DNA of 64,000 nt from Larkinella rosea (GTDB lineage Bacteria > Bacteroidota > Bacteroidia > Cytophagales > Spirosomataceae), in NCBI RefSeq assembly GCF_003858635.1, contig NZ_RQJO01000011.1:62001-126000 (forward strand). The letters are read 5' to 3'. The notes beneath the pieces are model-generated. The model was not told the DNA's origin. It was given only the letters and a program-made list of their open reading frames with translations, and searched no databases. Every line of letters begins with the position of its first letter. Within the stretch, counting starts at the first letter, position 1. The position numbers and the translations under genes are program-made. Below are positions 16,761-25,176 of the stretch, piece after piece.

Positions 16761-19169
16761 ATGCTACGCAACTACGTCAAAATTGCCTTTCGAAATCTGT
16801 GGAGAAACAAGGTTTTTTCCGGCATTAATGTGTTTGGACTGGCCGTTGGGCTGGCGTCCTGTCTGTTGTTGTTTCTGTACATTTCGCATGAGCTGAGTTA
16901 TGATGACTTCCAGCAGAAGGCCGACCGGACGGTGCGTGTGGTGATGGAATACAGCATGGAAGGGCAAGTGACCAAAGCACCTGTGACCGGCACAAAAGTA
17001 GCCCCCGAATTCGGGCGGCAGTTCCCGGAGGTAGAAACCGGTGTTCGGCTGGAAAACCGGCAGGCTGTCGTTAGCTACGCCGACCGGCAGTTTAGTGAAA
17101 AACGGGTTGTGTATGCCGATTCGGCCCTGTTTACGGTTTTTTCGTTTTCGTTAAAACAAGGGAATCCGAAAACCGCCCTGGCGGGGCCTAACCTGGTTGT
17201 TTTGTCGGAATCGTCGGCGAAAAAATATTTTGGCAACGAGAATCCGGTTGGAAAAACCGTGCGGATCAACGCGGGCGGGGGCGATAAAGAGTATGCCATC
17301 ACCGGTGTGGTGCAGGATTGCCCGGCCAATTCGCAGATCAAATACGACCTGCTGGCGTCTTTCACGACGCTTTCGGCCTCCAAAGAAGAGCAGTGGTTTT
17401 CGGCCAATTATGCCACGTATTTATTGCTGCGTAAACCGGAATCGATTGCCGCATTGCAGGCCAAAATTCCCGCTTTCATGAAAACGCAGTTCAGCAAAGA
17501 AGAAATGGCCGGTGGGAATTACCTGACCTACGAACTTCAGCCATTGCGTAGTGTGCATCTGCACTCGGAAGTCGAGGGTAATTTTGAACCCAATGGCGAC
17601 CTGACATACATTTACATTTTTGGCTCGGTTGCCCTGTTAATCCTGATCATCGCCTGCGTCAATTACATCAATCTGGCGACCTCGCGGGCCGTGGAGCGGG
17701 CGCAGGAAGTGGGCGTTCGGAAGGTGATGGGAGCGCTGCGGGGCCAGCTGTTCGGGCAGTTCATCGGCGAGTCAGTGATAGTCACGTTTACGGCCCTCGG
17801 ACTGGGGCTGCTGCTGGTTTATCTGGCTTTGCCGTTTTTCAACAAACTGTCGGACCGAACGTTCGCTTTTGATTCCCTGATGGAACCCCAGAATCTGCTG
17901 GCTCTGGCCGGTATCGGCTTGTTGGTGAGTCTGATTGCGGGCGGTTATCCGGCTTTAATTCTGGCCCGGTTTGAGCCGGTTCGGGTGTTGAAAGGTCATT
18001 TGAAAACCGTCGGAGCCGGTCAGTTCCGCCGGGCGCTGATCGTGTTTCAATTTGCCATTACCGCCTTTCTGATAGTCTGTACATTGCTGGTACGCAATCA
18101 GTTGTCGTACATTCAGGATAAAAAGCTGGGTTATTCCAAAGATCACGTCATCACGTTGGCAGCGGATCGTCAGGTGAACGAAAAAATTCGGGCGCTGAAG
18201 TCCGAATTTAAGCGGAATGCCGACGTCCGGCAGGTGGCGCGGGCGTATGAATCACCGGTTTTTATCAATGGTGGCTACAGCATGCACCGGACGGGCACGC
18301 CGGATGATCAGTACAAATCCGTAACGGCTTTGCCGGTCGACGAGGATTTTGTCAAAACCATGAACCTGCGGATTGTGGCCGGGCGGGATCTGACCCCCGT
18401 CGATCTCGAACGCGCGACCGTTCCCGGCAGCGACAGCCTGCGGCATTTCCATTTTATCCTTAACGAATCGGCGGTGAAGGCAATGGGCTGGAAATCACCC
18501 CAGGAAGCCGTCGGCCAGAAAATGGACATGGGCAGCGGGCGGCCGGGCGTGGTGGGCGCGGTGGTCGAGGATTTTCACTTTGCGTCCATGAAGCAGAAAA
18601 TCGGTCCGCTGGTGATTTTTCCGGAAGACGGTGGCCACACACTGCTGGTGAAACTGTCGGGAAGTGATTTATCGAATACGCTCCTGTTTCTGGAATCAAA
18701 ATGGAAATCGATCGTGCCGGGCCGTCCGTTTGAGTACGAATTTCTGGATGAAGAATTCAACCGACTTTACTCCGCCGAAACCCGTACGGGGCAGATTTTT
18801 AGCGTTTTTGCTTTTCTGTCGATTCTGCTGGCCTGTCTGGGGCTGTTCGGCTTATCGGCGTATACCACCGCCCAACGCACGAAAGAAATCGGTATTCGTA
18901 AAGTGCTGGGCGCATCGGTGCCGAACATCGTTCTGCTGCTTTCCAAAGACTTTTTGAAACTGGTGTTCGTCGCCATTCTCATCGCTTCGCCCCTGGCGTG
19001 GTGGGCCATGGATCGCTGGTTGCAGGATTTTGCCTACCGCATCGACGTGGCGTGGTGGATTTTCGCCGTGGCGGCCCTGCTGGCTGTGGGCATTGCGTTC
19101 GTGACGGTGAGTCTACAAAGTCTCAAAGCCGCCCTGATGAATCCCGTAAAATCCCTGAAAACCGAGTAG
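16761..19169 (+). CDS. MacB/FtsX-type ABC permease (array member 6)
   Basis: The protein has 802 residues, starting MLRNYVKIAFRNLWRNKVF. First coupling motif QEVGVRKVMGAL near 312, second RTKEIGIRKVLGAS near 705. The signature region reads GAVVEDFHFASMKQKIGP, with one extra residue relative to the usual GVVKDFH. C-terminus NPVKSLKTE. It follows permease 5 after only 41 nt, so the two are almost certainly cotranscribed. Confidence 0.92.
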   Translation: MLRNYVKIAFRNLWRNKVFSGINVFGLAVGLASCLLLFLYISHELSYDDFQQKADRTVRVVMEYSMEGQVTKAPVTGTKVAPEFGRQFPEVETGVRLENRQAVVSYADRQFSEKRVVYADSALFTVFSFSLKQGNPKTALAGPNLVVLSESSAKKYFGNENPVGKTVRINAGGGDKEYAITGVVQDCPANSQIKYDLLASFTTLSASKEEQWFSANYATYLLLRKPESIAALQAKIPAFMKTQFSKEEMAGGNYLTYELQPLRSVHLHSEVEGNFEPNGDLTYIYIFGSVALLILIIACVNYINLATSRAVERAQEVGVRKVMGALRGQLFGQFIGESVIVTFTALGLGLLLVYLALPFFNKLSDRTFAFDSLMEPQNLLALAGIGLLVSLIAGGYPALILARFEPVRVLKGHLKTVGAGQFRRALIVFQFAITAFLIVCTLLVRNQLSYIQDKKLGYSKDHVITLAADRQVNEKIRALKSEFKRNADVRQVARAYESPVFINGGYSMHRTGTPDDQYKSVTALPVDEDFVKTMNLRIVAGRDLTPVDLERATVPGSDSLRHFHFILNESAVKAMGWKSPQEAVGQKMDMGSGRPGVVGAVVEDFHFASMKQKIGPLVIFPEDGGHTLLVKLSGSDLSNTLLFLESKWKSIVPGRPFEYEFLDEEFNRLYSAETRTGQIFSVFAFLSILLACLGLFGLSAYTTAQRTKEIGIRKVLGASVPNIVLLLSKDFLKLVFVAILIASPLAWWAMDRWLQDFAYRIDVAWWIFAVAALLAVGIAFVTVSLQSLKAALMNPVKSLKTE

Positions 19170-19180
19170 CCAAAACCGCT

Positions 19181-19252
19181 ATGAAAAGCCTTTTAATTGC
19201 TTTTCTGACGTTCAAGGAACGCCAGCGCGTTATTGGAAAATATCGAGAGTAA
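19181..19252 (+). CDS. Possible 23-residue small ORF in the permease 6-7 gap
   Basis: ATG at 19181, 11 nt after the preceding stop, opens a 23-codon frame (MKSLLIAFLTFKERQRVIGK and three more) with a hydrophobic start and a basic amphipathic tail. It could be a genuine micropeptide or chance. No homologue is recognised. Confidence 0.2.
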   Translation: MKSLLIAFLTFKERQRVIGKYRE

Positions 19253-19285
19253 AATCGGTTTGCCGACGAATTAACCATAAACCAT

Positions 19286-19384
19286 CCTGAACTGGGATTC
19301 CGCGGATTTAAGGACTAAGAGGAATAAAGAAGATTGCGGTAGCTAACCCTCTTACTCCTTAAATCTGCGGAATCCCGGTTCAGG
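19286..19384. repeat. Long inverted repeat of the GGGATTACGCGGA family
   Basis: Left arm CCTGAACTGGGATTCCGCGG and onwards from 19286; right arm CCGCGGAATCCC-type ending GGTTCAGG at 19384. About 29 bp pair with two or three mismatches. The loop holds GATTGCGGTAGCTAACCC, the same phrase as in the copies at 3340 and 47317. Confidence 0.85.
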
Positions 19385-19397
19385 AAAACGATGCATC

Positions 19398-21773
19398 ATG
19401 TTCCGAAACTACCTCAAAATCGCCCTGCGGCAACTGCGCTACAACCAGTTGTTCAGCTTCCTGAACATCCTTGGCTTAACCGTTGGACTGGCCGTCAGCA
19501 CGTTTATTGCGCTGTATGTCTGGCACGAGTTCCATTACGACCGGTTTCACCCGTTTGCCGACCGGACCTACCAGATCCTGTCAATGGCGAAATACGGCGG
19601 CAACGACTTTATAATGGGTCAATTGCATGAATCGTTCGGTACGGAAACGAAACGCCAGATTCCAGAGGTGGAAGAAGTCGTGCGGTTGTCGGAAGGCTCC
19701 GGGGAGGTGGTGCTGCAGTCGGATGCCGCTCACCGGTTTAAGGAAAGCAAGATCGGATTTTCCGATGCATCGACCCTGTCGGTCATGGGCTTTCGGTTGC
19801 TGAATGGTGACGCCAAAACCGCCCTCAGCGAACCGGGCCGCATTGTCCTGACCCGGGCACTGGCTGAAAAATATTTCGGAAAACAGAACCCCGTGGGCAA
19901 GACGCTTCAGTATGACAAACAGTACCCACTGACGGTTTCGGGTGTTCTGGACGACTTGCCGACCCATTCAATTATTCACTTCAACGCGTTAGTGTCGCTG
20001 AGTTCCATGCCAACGCTGGGGCCCAATGCCCAGAATGCGTTCAAAGGCTCCGGTTTTCTGTCCACCTATTTGGTACTTCGTCCGGGTGCGAAGGTGGCTT
20101 TGGTTGAAAAGAAACTGCAAACCGTCAAATCCGGGCTTCAGTTTGTGGATATAACGGCATATTACGTCCTGGAAAGCCTGCCTTCGCTGCACCTCGATAG
20201 CCGGATGGCTCCGAAAACTGCTCGGCAATCGCTGTATATTCTGCTGACCGTCGCGCTGGTCATTCTGGCCCTGGCCGTCATCAATTACGTGAGCCTGACC
20301 ACCGCCCGCGCCACGAAACGCGCCCGCGAAGTGGGGGTTCGGAAAGCCGTTGGTGGACAACGCAGTGAGCTGATCGGGCAATTTTTTGCGGAGTCGTTCC
20401 TGACCACCACGCTGGCTTTTGTGCTGTCGCTGGGCCTTTTGCAGGGGCTTTTTCCGTGGGCGAATCAGGCGCTGGACCTGCACATGGACGAGCGGGTATT
20501 GAATCAGGGGCCGTATTGGGGCCTGCTGCTGGCGTTGTGGCTGGGTTGCTCGCTGCTGGCGGGCAGTTATCCGGCTTTGCTGTTGTCCCGGTTTCGGCCG
20601 CAGGAGGTGCTGAAAGGAACGATGGGCTCAGGCCGCAGCGGAGCCGGCGTTCGCCGGGTTTTTACGACCGTGCAGTTTGCCACCTCGATTGGTTTGCTGA
20701 TTTGCAGCATCGTGCTCTACACCCAAATGCGGTTTTTACGCACCAAAAATTTGGGCATTAATCGGGCCCAGGTGGTAGCGATGAAAATTGACCGGGATAT
20801 GACATCCCAGTTTCCGGCCCTGCGCGACGCCGTGCGGCAGTGGGCTGGTGCCGAAAACGTGGCGGTTTCCAATACGGCGTTGTTTACCAATAACGTCATG
20901 ACCTGGTTTTTAAACACCGAAAAAAACAAGAAGCAGTTGATGGTGAATGCCCTCACGGTGGACAAGACCTTTTTCAACATGATGGGAGTTCGCTGGATCT
21001 ACGCGCCGGTGGGCTGGGAGCAAAAACCGGTCACAAACGAGCTGACGGTTTTCAACCAGACCGTGATGAAGGAAGCCGGGATCAAAGGTAATCCGCAACA
21101 GCAGGCTCCGCCGTTTAAGGGCATGACCACCGCCGGAGTGGTCGCCGATTTTCACGTTCGAAGTTTACACGGCCCGGTGTCGCCCATGCTACTAAGCATC
21201 GTGAGCGATACGGCTAAATCACTGGTAGCCAACGGCGGTTTTCTACTGGTTCGGCTGAATCCGCAGAGCAACGTCCCGCAATCGCTGGAAAAACTGAAAG
21301 CGATTTACGACGGCAGCAAACCGGTGGCACCGTTCGATTATTATTTCCTCGACGATGCGTACGACAAACTCTACGCCAAGGAGCAGCAACTGATGCGGTT
21401 ATTCAACGGGTTTACGGGCTTGACGTTGCTGGTGGCTTCGCTGGGTTTGCTCGGCCTGATTACGTTCTCGGTGGAAGCGCGCACGAAAGAAATCGGGATC
21501 CGGAAAGTGCTGGGCGCTTCCGTTACCGGAATTGTTTCGCTCCTTTCCAAAGATTTTCTGAAACTGGTGCTGCTATCGATGCTGATTGCTTCGCCCATTG
21601 CCTGGTACGCGATGGATAAATGGTTGCAGGATTTTGAATACAAAGTCGAAATCCAGTGGTGGATGTTCGCGCTGGCGGGCGGTTCGTCCGTAGTCATTGC
21701 GGCCCTGACCATCAGTTTCCAGAGCATCCGCGCGGCTTTAATGAATCCGGTTACCTCACTTCGTTCGGAATAA
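19398..21773 (+). CDS. MacB/FtsX-type ABC permease (array member 7)
   Basis: The protein has 791 residues and is among the most diverged copies at its N-terminus: MFRNYLKIALRQLRYNQLF, with TM1 lacking the usual Cys/Leu run. First coupling motif REVGVRKAVGGQ near 307, second RTKEIGIRKVLGAS near 694. Periplasmic signature GVVADFHVRSLHGPVSP. C-terminus NPVTSLRSE. The second periplasmic core is shortened compared with neighbours. Confidence 0.91.
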   Translation: MFRNYLKIALRQLRYNQLFSFLNILGLTVGLAVSTFIALYVWHEFHYDRFHPFADRTYQILSMAKYGGNDFIMGQLHESFGTETKRQIPEVEEVVRLSEGSGEVVLQSDAAHRFKESKIGFSDASTLSVMGFRLLNGDAKTALSEPGRIVLTRALAEKYFGKQNPVGKTLQYDKQYPLTVSGVLDDLPTHSIIHFNALVSLSSMPTLGPNAQNAFKGSGFLSTYLVLRPGAKVALVEKKLQTVKSGLQFVDITAYYVLESLPSLHLDSRMAPKTARQSLYILLTVALVILALAVINYVSLTTARATKRAREVGVRKAVGGQRSELIGQFFAESFLTTTLAFVLSLGLLQGLFPWANQALDLHMDERVLNQGPYWGLLLALWLGCSLLAGSYPALLLSRFRPQEVLKGTMGSGRSGAGVRRVFTTVQFATSIGLLICSIVLYTQMRFLRTKNLGINRAQVVAMKIDRDMTSQFPALRDAVRQWAGAENVAVSNTALFTNNVMTWFLNTEKNKKQLMVNALTVDKTFFNMMGVRWIYAPVGWEQKPVTNELTVFNQTVMKEAGIKGNPQQQAPPFKGMTTAGVVADFHVRSLHGPVSPMLLSIVSDTAKSLVANGGFLLVRLNPQSNVPQSLEKLKAIYDGSKPVAPFDYYFLDDAYDKLYAKEQQLMRLFNGFTGLTLLVASLGLLGLITFSVEARTKEIGIRKVLGASVTGIVSLLSKDFLKLVLLSMLIASPIAWYAMDKWLQDFEYKVEIQWWMFALAGGSSVVIAALTISFQSIRAALMNPVTSLRSE

Positions 21774-21822
21774 TCCTTTAATCCACGTAATCCCAGCCGC
21801 GTCGGCGATCCGATCAAGACAT

Positions 21823-24282
21823 ATGCTACGCAACTACATCAAAATCGCCCTGCGAAATTTGTGGAAAAACCGCACTTACAGCCTGATCAATGTCCTGGGA
21901 TTATCACTGGGAATCACCTGCTGTTTAGTGATTTACGTCTTCATTCGGTATGAACTGAGCTTCGACAGCTTCCACACGCAATCCGACCGGATTTACCGGA
22001 TCGTGGAACACAACCGGAAGGCCGATGGCATTCAGTATTGGTCCTCGACGGCCTATCCGCTGGCCGAGGCCATTCGCCGGGAGATTCCGGGCACAGGTGT
22101 AACCCAAACCGCCGGGCCGGACAAACGGATCATTCATTCGGTCGATGGGCGGGGAACGGTGCATCGGTTTGAAGAAAACCGGGTGTTGTTTGCCGATGAC
22201 TATTACCTGAAAACCTTCGATTTCAGCGGTATTTCGCCGAACGGAATCTGGTTGGCGGGAAATGCCGCGACAGCGTTCCGGCAACCCAACGGCGTGGTAC
22301 TGACGCAGAAAATGGCCGAGCGGTATTTTGCCGGATTGACGAATGACTACGAGAAACTGATTGGTAAAGTGCTGATAATCAATAACTCCGATCCGCTGGT
22401 GGTGTCGGGGATTATTCAGAATCCGCCCCAAAATACCAACCTATTGTTCGATATCCTGATAAATTTCCAATTCTTCAAAACCAATAATCCCTATCAGGCA
22501 ACGAACTGGTCGGGGAACTACCAGGGCACAACGCACGTCACCCTGCCGGTTGGCGCCGACCCCCGGGAGTTTGAGCGCAAGCTGGTGAGGTTGCAGAAGA
22601 AATACATGAATGCCGAAGACATCCGGCGCAAGACCTACGTACTGCAGCCGCTGGCCGAGGTGCATACCGAAACCCGCTACGGCGATAACATCGGCAGTTA
22701 CGTCATCAGCCGGACGGTGTTGGGCGGTCTGGCCAGTCTGGCGGTTTTCCTGATTCTGATCGGAGCCTTCAATTTTATCAACCTTAGCATTGCTCAGGCT
22801 ATTCAACGGCGTAAAGAAGTGGGCGTTCGCAAAGTGATCGGCAGCTCGCAACGGCAATTGTTCCTGCAGTTTATGGGCGAAAGCTTGCTGGTGACGTTGG
22901 TAGCTGCCGGGCTTTCGCTGGCGGTTTTTACCGCTTTGCTCGGTGTCATTAATCAATCGTTTTCGCTCATCGAACTGAATCTGCAACCCGACGAAACCGT
23001 CTGGCTGTTCAGTGCAGGGCTGGTGGTTTTCGTTGCCTTGCTCGCTGGTTCGTACCCGGCTTTTGTGCTGGCGAATTTTCAGCCGATCAAGGCATTGAAA
23101 GGCGGTTTTACGAGCGGGAAAAAGACGTTCACCCTGCGGCAAAGTCTGATCGTTCTCCAGTTCTGCATTACGTACGGGTTGCTGGTCGGCACGCTGGTGG
23201 TGTCGCGGCAGATGGCGTTTTTCCAGCAGAAAGAATTGGGCTTTGCAAAAGATGCGGTAATTACCGTCAACAGTCCGCGGAACCAGCAGGAAAGCAAAAT
23301 GGCGGTTTTTCGCCAACGCCTGCTGGCCAATCCGGCGGTGAAAGAAGTCAGTTTTTCGTCGGGAGCGCCCCTGACCGAAAATCATTACGGAACGGACTTT
23401 CGGCTGAAATCGGAGCCGGAGCCGATGAAGCGGCAGGGCGAAGTGAAAATCGTGGACCTAAACTACCCGTCGCTTTTCGGCCTTCAACTCGTCAGCGGGC
23501 GTTGGTTTACGACCGCGAATCTGGTTCCCAACGGGCAGCCGTTCAACGGGTTGATCGTGAACGAAACAATGGTTAAAATGCTGGGACTGAAACCCGAAAC
23601 CGCCATTGGTCAAACCGTTGTCATCAACGAAGGAGAAGCCCCGATTCTGGGCGTGGTCAGGGATTTTCACAACCGGTCGTTGCAAAACGCAATTGAACCC
23701 TGCGTGCTGATGTGCTGGAACACCGGTTTTTACGATCAGATTCACGTGCAGTTTGCAACCCGTTCGGGCAGCGAACCCAATTTTCGGCAAACGCTCAGCG
23801 CGGTTGAACAAACCTGGAAGCAGGTTTTCCCGGATGACGTCTATCATTTTACGTTTCTGAATGAGTCCTTGGCGAGAAACTACCTGATCGAACAGCTGGT
23901 GTTTGATGCGTTCCGGATTTTTGCGGCCATTTCCATTTTCATTTCCTGCCTGGGCTTGTTTGGTTTGATTACGTTTGCCGCCAATCAGCGCACGAAAGAA
24001 ATTGGTGTCCGCAAAGTGCTGGGCGCGTCGGTGTCCAGCATTGTCGGCATGCTTTCCCGGGATTTCCTGAAGCTCGTGCTGATTGCCATTGTGGTTACTT
24101 CACCGCTGGTTTGGTACGGTATGAACCAGTGGTTGCAGGATTTTGCCTACAAAATTGATCTGGAGTGGTGGATGTTTGTTCTGGCCGCCATTCTGGCCGT
24201 CGTTATCGCCTTTGCCACAGTCTCGTTTCAGTCGGTGAAAGCCGCGTTGATGAATCCGGTGAAGAGTTTACGCAGTGAGTAG
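21823..24282 (+). CDS. MacB/FtsX-type ABC permease (array member 8)
   Basis: The protein has 819 residues, starting MLRNYIKIALRNLWKNRTY. First coupling motif KEVGVRKVIGSS near 329, second RTKEIGVRKVLGAS near 723; signature GVVRDFHNRSL; C-terminus NPVKSLRSE. The stop codon TAG (24280-24282) lies inside the REP palindrome that begins at 24279, so the element supplies the gene's terminator codon. Confidence 0.92.
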   Translation: MLRNYIKIALRNLWKNRTYSLINVLGLSLGITCCLVIYVFIRYELSFDSFHTQSDRIYRIVEHNRKADGIQYWSSTAYPLAEAIRREIPGTGVTQTAGPDKRIIHSVDGRGTVHRFEENRVLFADDYYLKTFDFSGISPNGIWLAGNAATAFRQPNGVVLTQKMAERYFAGLTNDYEKLIGKVLIINNSDPLVVSGIIQNPPQNTNLLFDILINFQFFKTNNPYQATNWSGNYQGTTHVTLPVGADPREFERKLVRLQKKYMNAEDIRRKTYVLQPLAEVHTETRYGDNIGSYVISRTVLGGLASLAVFLILIGAFNFINLSIAQAIQRRKEVGVRKVIGSSQRQLFLQFMGESLLVTLVAAGLSLAVFTALLGVINQSFSLIELNLQPDETVWLFSAGLVVFVALLAGSYPAFVLANFQPIKALKGGFTSGKKTFTLRQSLIVLQFCITYGLLVGTLVVSRQMAFFQQKELGFAKDAVITVNSPRNQQESKMAVFRQRLLANPAVKEVSFSSGAPLTENHYGTDFRLKSEPEPMKRQGEVKIVDLNYPSLFGLQLVSGRWFTTANLVPNGQPFNGLIVNETMVKMLGLKPETAIGQTVVINEGEAPILGVVRDFHNRSLQNAIEPCVLMCWNTGFYDQIHVQFATRSGSEPNFRQTLSAVEQTWKQVFPDDVYHFTFLNESLARNYLIEQLVFDAFRIFAAISIFISCLGLFGLITFAANQRTKEIGVRKVLGASVSSIVGMLSRDFLKLVLIAIVVTSPLVWYGMNQWLQDFAYKIDLEWWMFVLAAILAVVIAFATVSFQSVKAALMNPVKSLRSE

Positions 24283-24306
24283 AGACGCGATTTATCGCGT
24301 CTCTAC
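24279..24306. repeat. REP palindrome copy 1
   Basis: GTAGAGACGCGA-TTTA-TCGCGTCTCTAC, a 28-bp near-perfect palindrome, overlaps the stop codon of permease 8. Four more copies lie within 800 bp (24446, 24620, 24949, 25046) in and around a REP-associated transposase gene. Confidence 0.93.
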
Positions 24307-24309
24307 TTG

Positions 24310-24933
24310 TTAGAAATAGAATTTATCTGCTTCCCACAGTAGCGGATTATTCAAAACATACGCCTGTATCCGCAAAAAGGTATCACTCGTTCGGACAATG
24401 TGATCATGAAAACGGGCCTGCCACGCGAAATGAGCCATTTCCACCGTAGAGACGCGATTTATCGCGTCTCTACCCTGATGATCCGCATCCTTACCGAATT
24501 TCCGGATTTCGAATGTCGTTCGCCCTTTGTACCAGCGGATAATTCGGGACAGATTGTCGTGCAGCATGGGATTTTTGTTGCCTGCAATTCCGCCGGGATC
24601 CTGATTCGTGTCTGCCGGCGTAGAGACGCGATTAATCGCGTCTCTACTACCAGGTCCAGGTTTATCGATATATAACAATCCGTGCATGTGATTGGGCATA
24701 ATCACGAAGGCATCCAGTATCACGAAGGGAAATTGGGTTGGTAACAACTGCCAGATTTCGGCTGCTATTTTTCCGGCCGCATTCCGGTGCATTTCACCTT
24801 CCCGGATTTCGCCAAAAGCATGATGCTTTTCATGCGTACAGATTGTCACAAAATAAGCGCCGTTGGTGCCATAATCCCACGACTGCAACCGGGCTGACGG
24901 AATTCGATATTTATGTTTGTACAAGTCATTCAT
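24310..24933 (-). CDS. REP-associated tyrosine transposase (RAYT, Y1/IS200-like), carrying two REP insertions
   Basis: This 207-residue protein has the Y1 transposase fold: YFVTICTHEKHHAFGEI near residue 27, the metal-binding pair in MPNHMHGL (His82, His84) and the candidate nucleophile Tyr135 in IIRWYKGRT. Family knowledge: RAYTs act on REP palindromes flanking them. Two REP copies (24446-24473 and 24620-24647) lie inside the coding region and are read in frame as the peptide RDAINRVST, at about residues 97-105 and 155-163. The start was set at MNDLYKHKYR (24933); an earlier ATG at 24951 lies within another REP copy. Although interrupted, the frame has no stop and keeps the catalytic residues. 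Whether it is active cannot be told. Confidence 0.88.
   Translation of the reverse strand: MNDLYKHKYRIPSARLQSWDYGTNGAYFVTICTHEKHHAFGEIREGEMHRNAAGKIAAEIWQLLPTQFPFVILDAFVIMPNHMHGLLYIDKPGPGSRDAINRVSTPADTNQDPGGIAGNKNPMLHDNLSRIIRWYKGRTTFEIRKFGKDADHQGRDAINRVSTVEMAHFAWQARFHDHIVRTSDTFLRIQAYVLNNPLLWEADKFYF
24446..24473. repeat. REP palindrome copy 2, inside the transposase gene
   Basis: GTAGAGACGCGA-TTTA-TCGCGTCTCTAC, identical to copy 1, sits in the 3' half of the transposase coding region and encodes GRDAINRVST on the minus strand. Confidence 0.93.
24620..24647. repeat. REP palindrome copy 3, inside the transposase gene
   Basis: GTAGAGACGCGATTAATCGC and onward is a perfect 28-bp palindrome. It encodes SRDAINRVST between the HMH motif and the catalytic tyrosine region. 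Confidence 0.93.
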
Positions 24934-24948
24934 ATTGCGCAAACGTAG

Positions 24949-24978
24949 CATGGAGACGCGATTAATCGCGTCTCCATG
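24949..24978. repeat. REP palindrome copy 4, upstream of the transposase gene
   Basis: CATGGAGACGCGATTAATCG and onward to CCATG is a perfect 30-bp palindrome whose outer bases differ from the other copies (TGGAG instead of TAGAG). Its left CAT supplies an alternative minus-strand ATG at 24951. Confidence 0.9.
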
Positions 24979-25045
24979 CCATAAATTATGTCTCGATGTG
25001 ATGAATTAAATGCTTGTAATTACTAGGGATTCAGGAGGTGGAGGG

Positions 25046-25073
25046 GTAGAGACGCGATTAATCGCGTCTCTAC
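25046..25073. repeat. REP palindrome copy 5
   Basis: GTAGAGACGCGATTAATCGC and onward is a perfect palindrome 18 bp upstream of the TAAATTTG box of the formaldehyde dehydrogenase gene. It covers the position where a -33 TTG would be expected. Confidence 0.92.
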
Positions 25074-25091
25074 GTACGGGCGATTCCATAA

Positions 25092-25099
25092 TAAATTTG
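25092..25099 (+). promoter_or_regulatory. -7 promoter element of the formaldehyde dehydrogenase gene
   Basis: TAAATTTG matches the Bacteroidetes TAnnTTTG box. No TTG lies 19-21 bp upstream; REP copy 5 occupies that place. The start codon is 78 bp downstream. Confidence 0.4.
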
Positions 25100-25176
25100 C
25101 ACAATTGTAGTATTTATTGGTATTATCGTGTAAATAGGGCCTTCATTGTTTTAATAATCCTAAACCTGAAAACCGT

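Noticed and set aside
24279-25073. CRISPR array
   Set aside because: The repeats are palindromic, irregularly spaced (167, 174, 329 and 97 bp) and located in and around a transposase; no cas gene is present.
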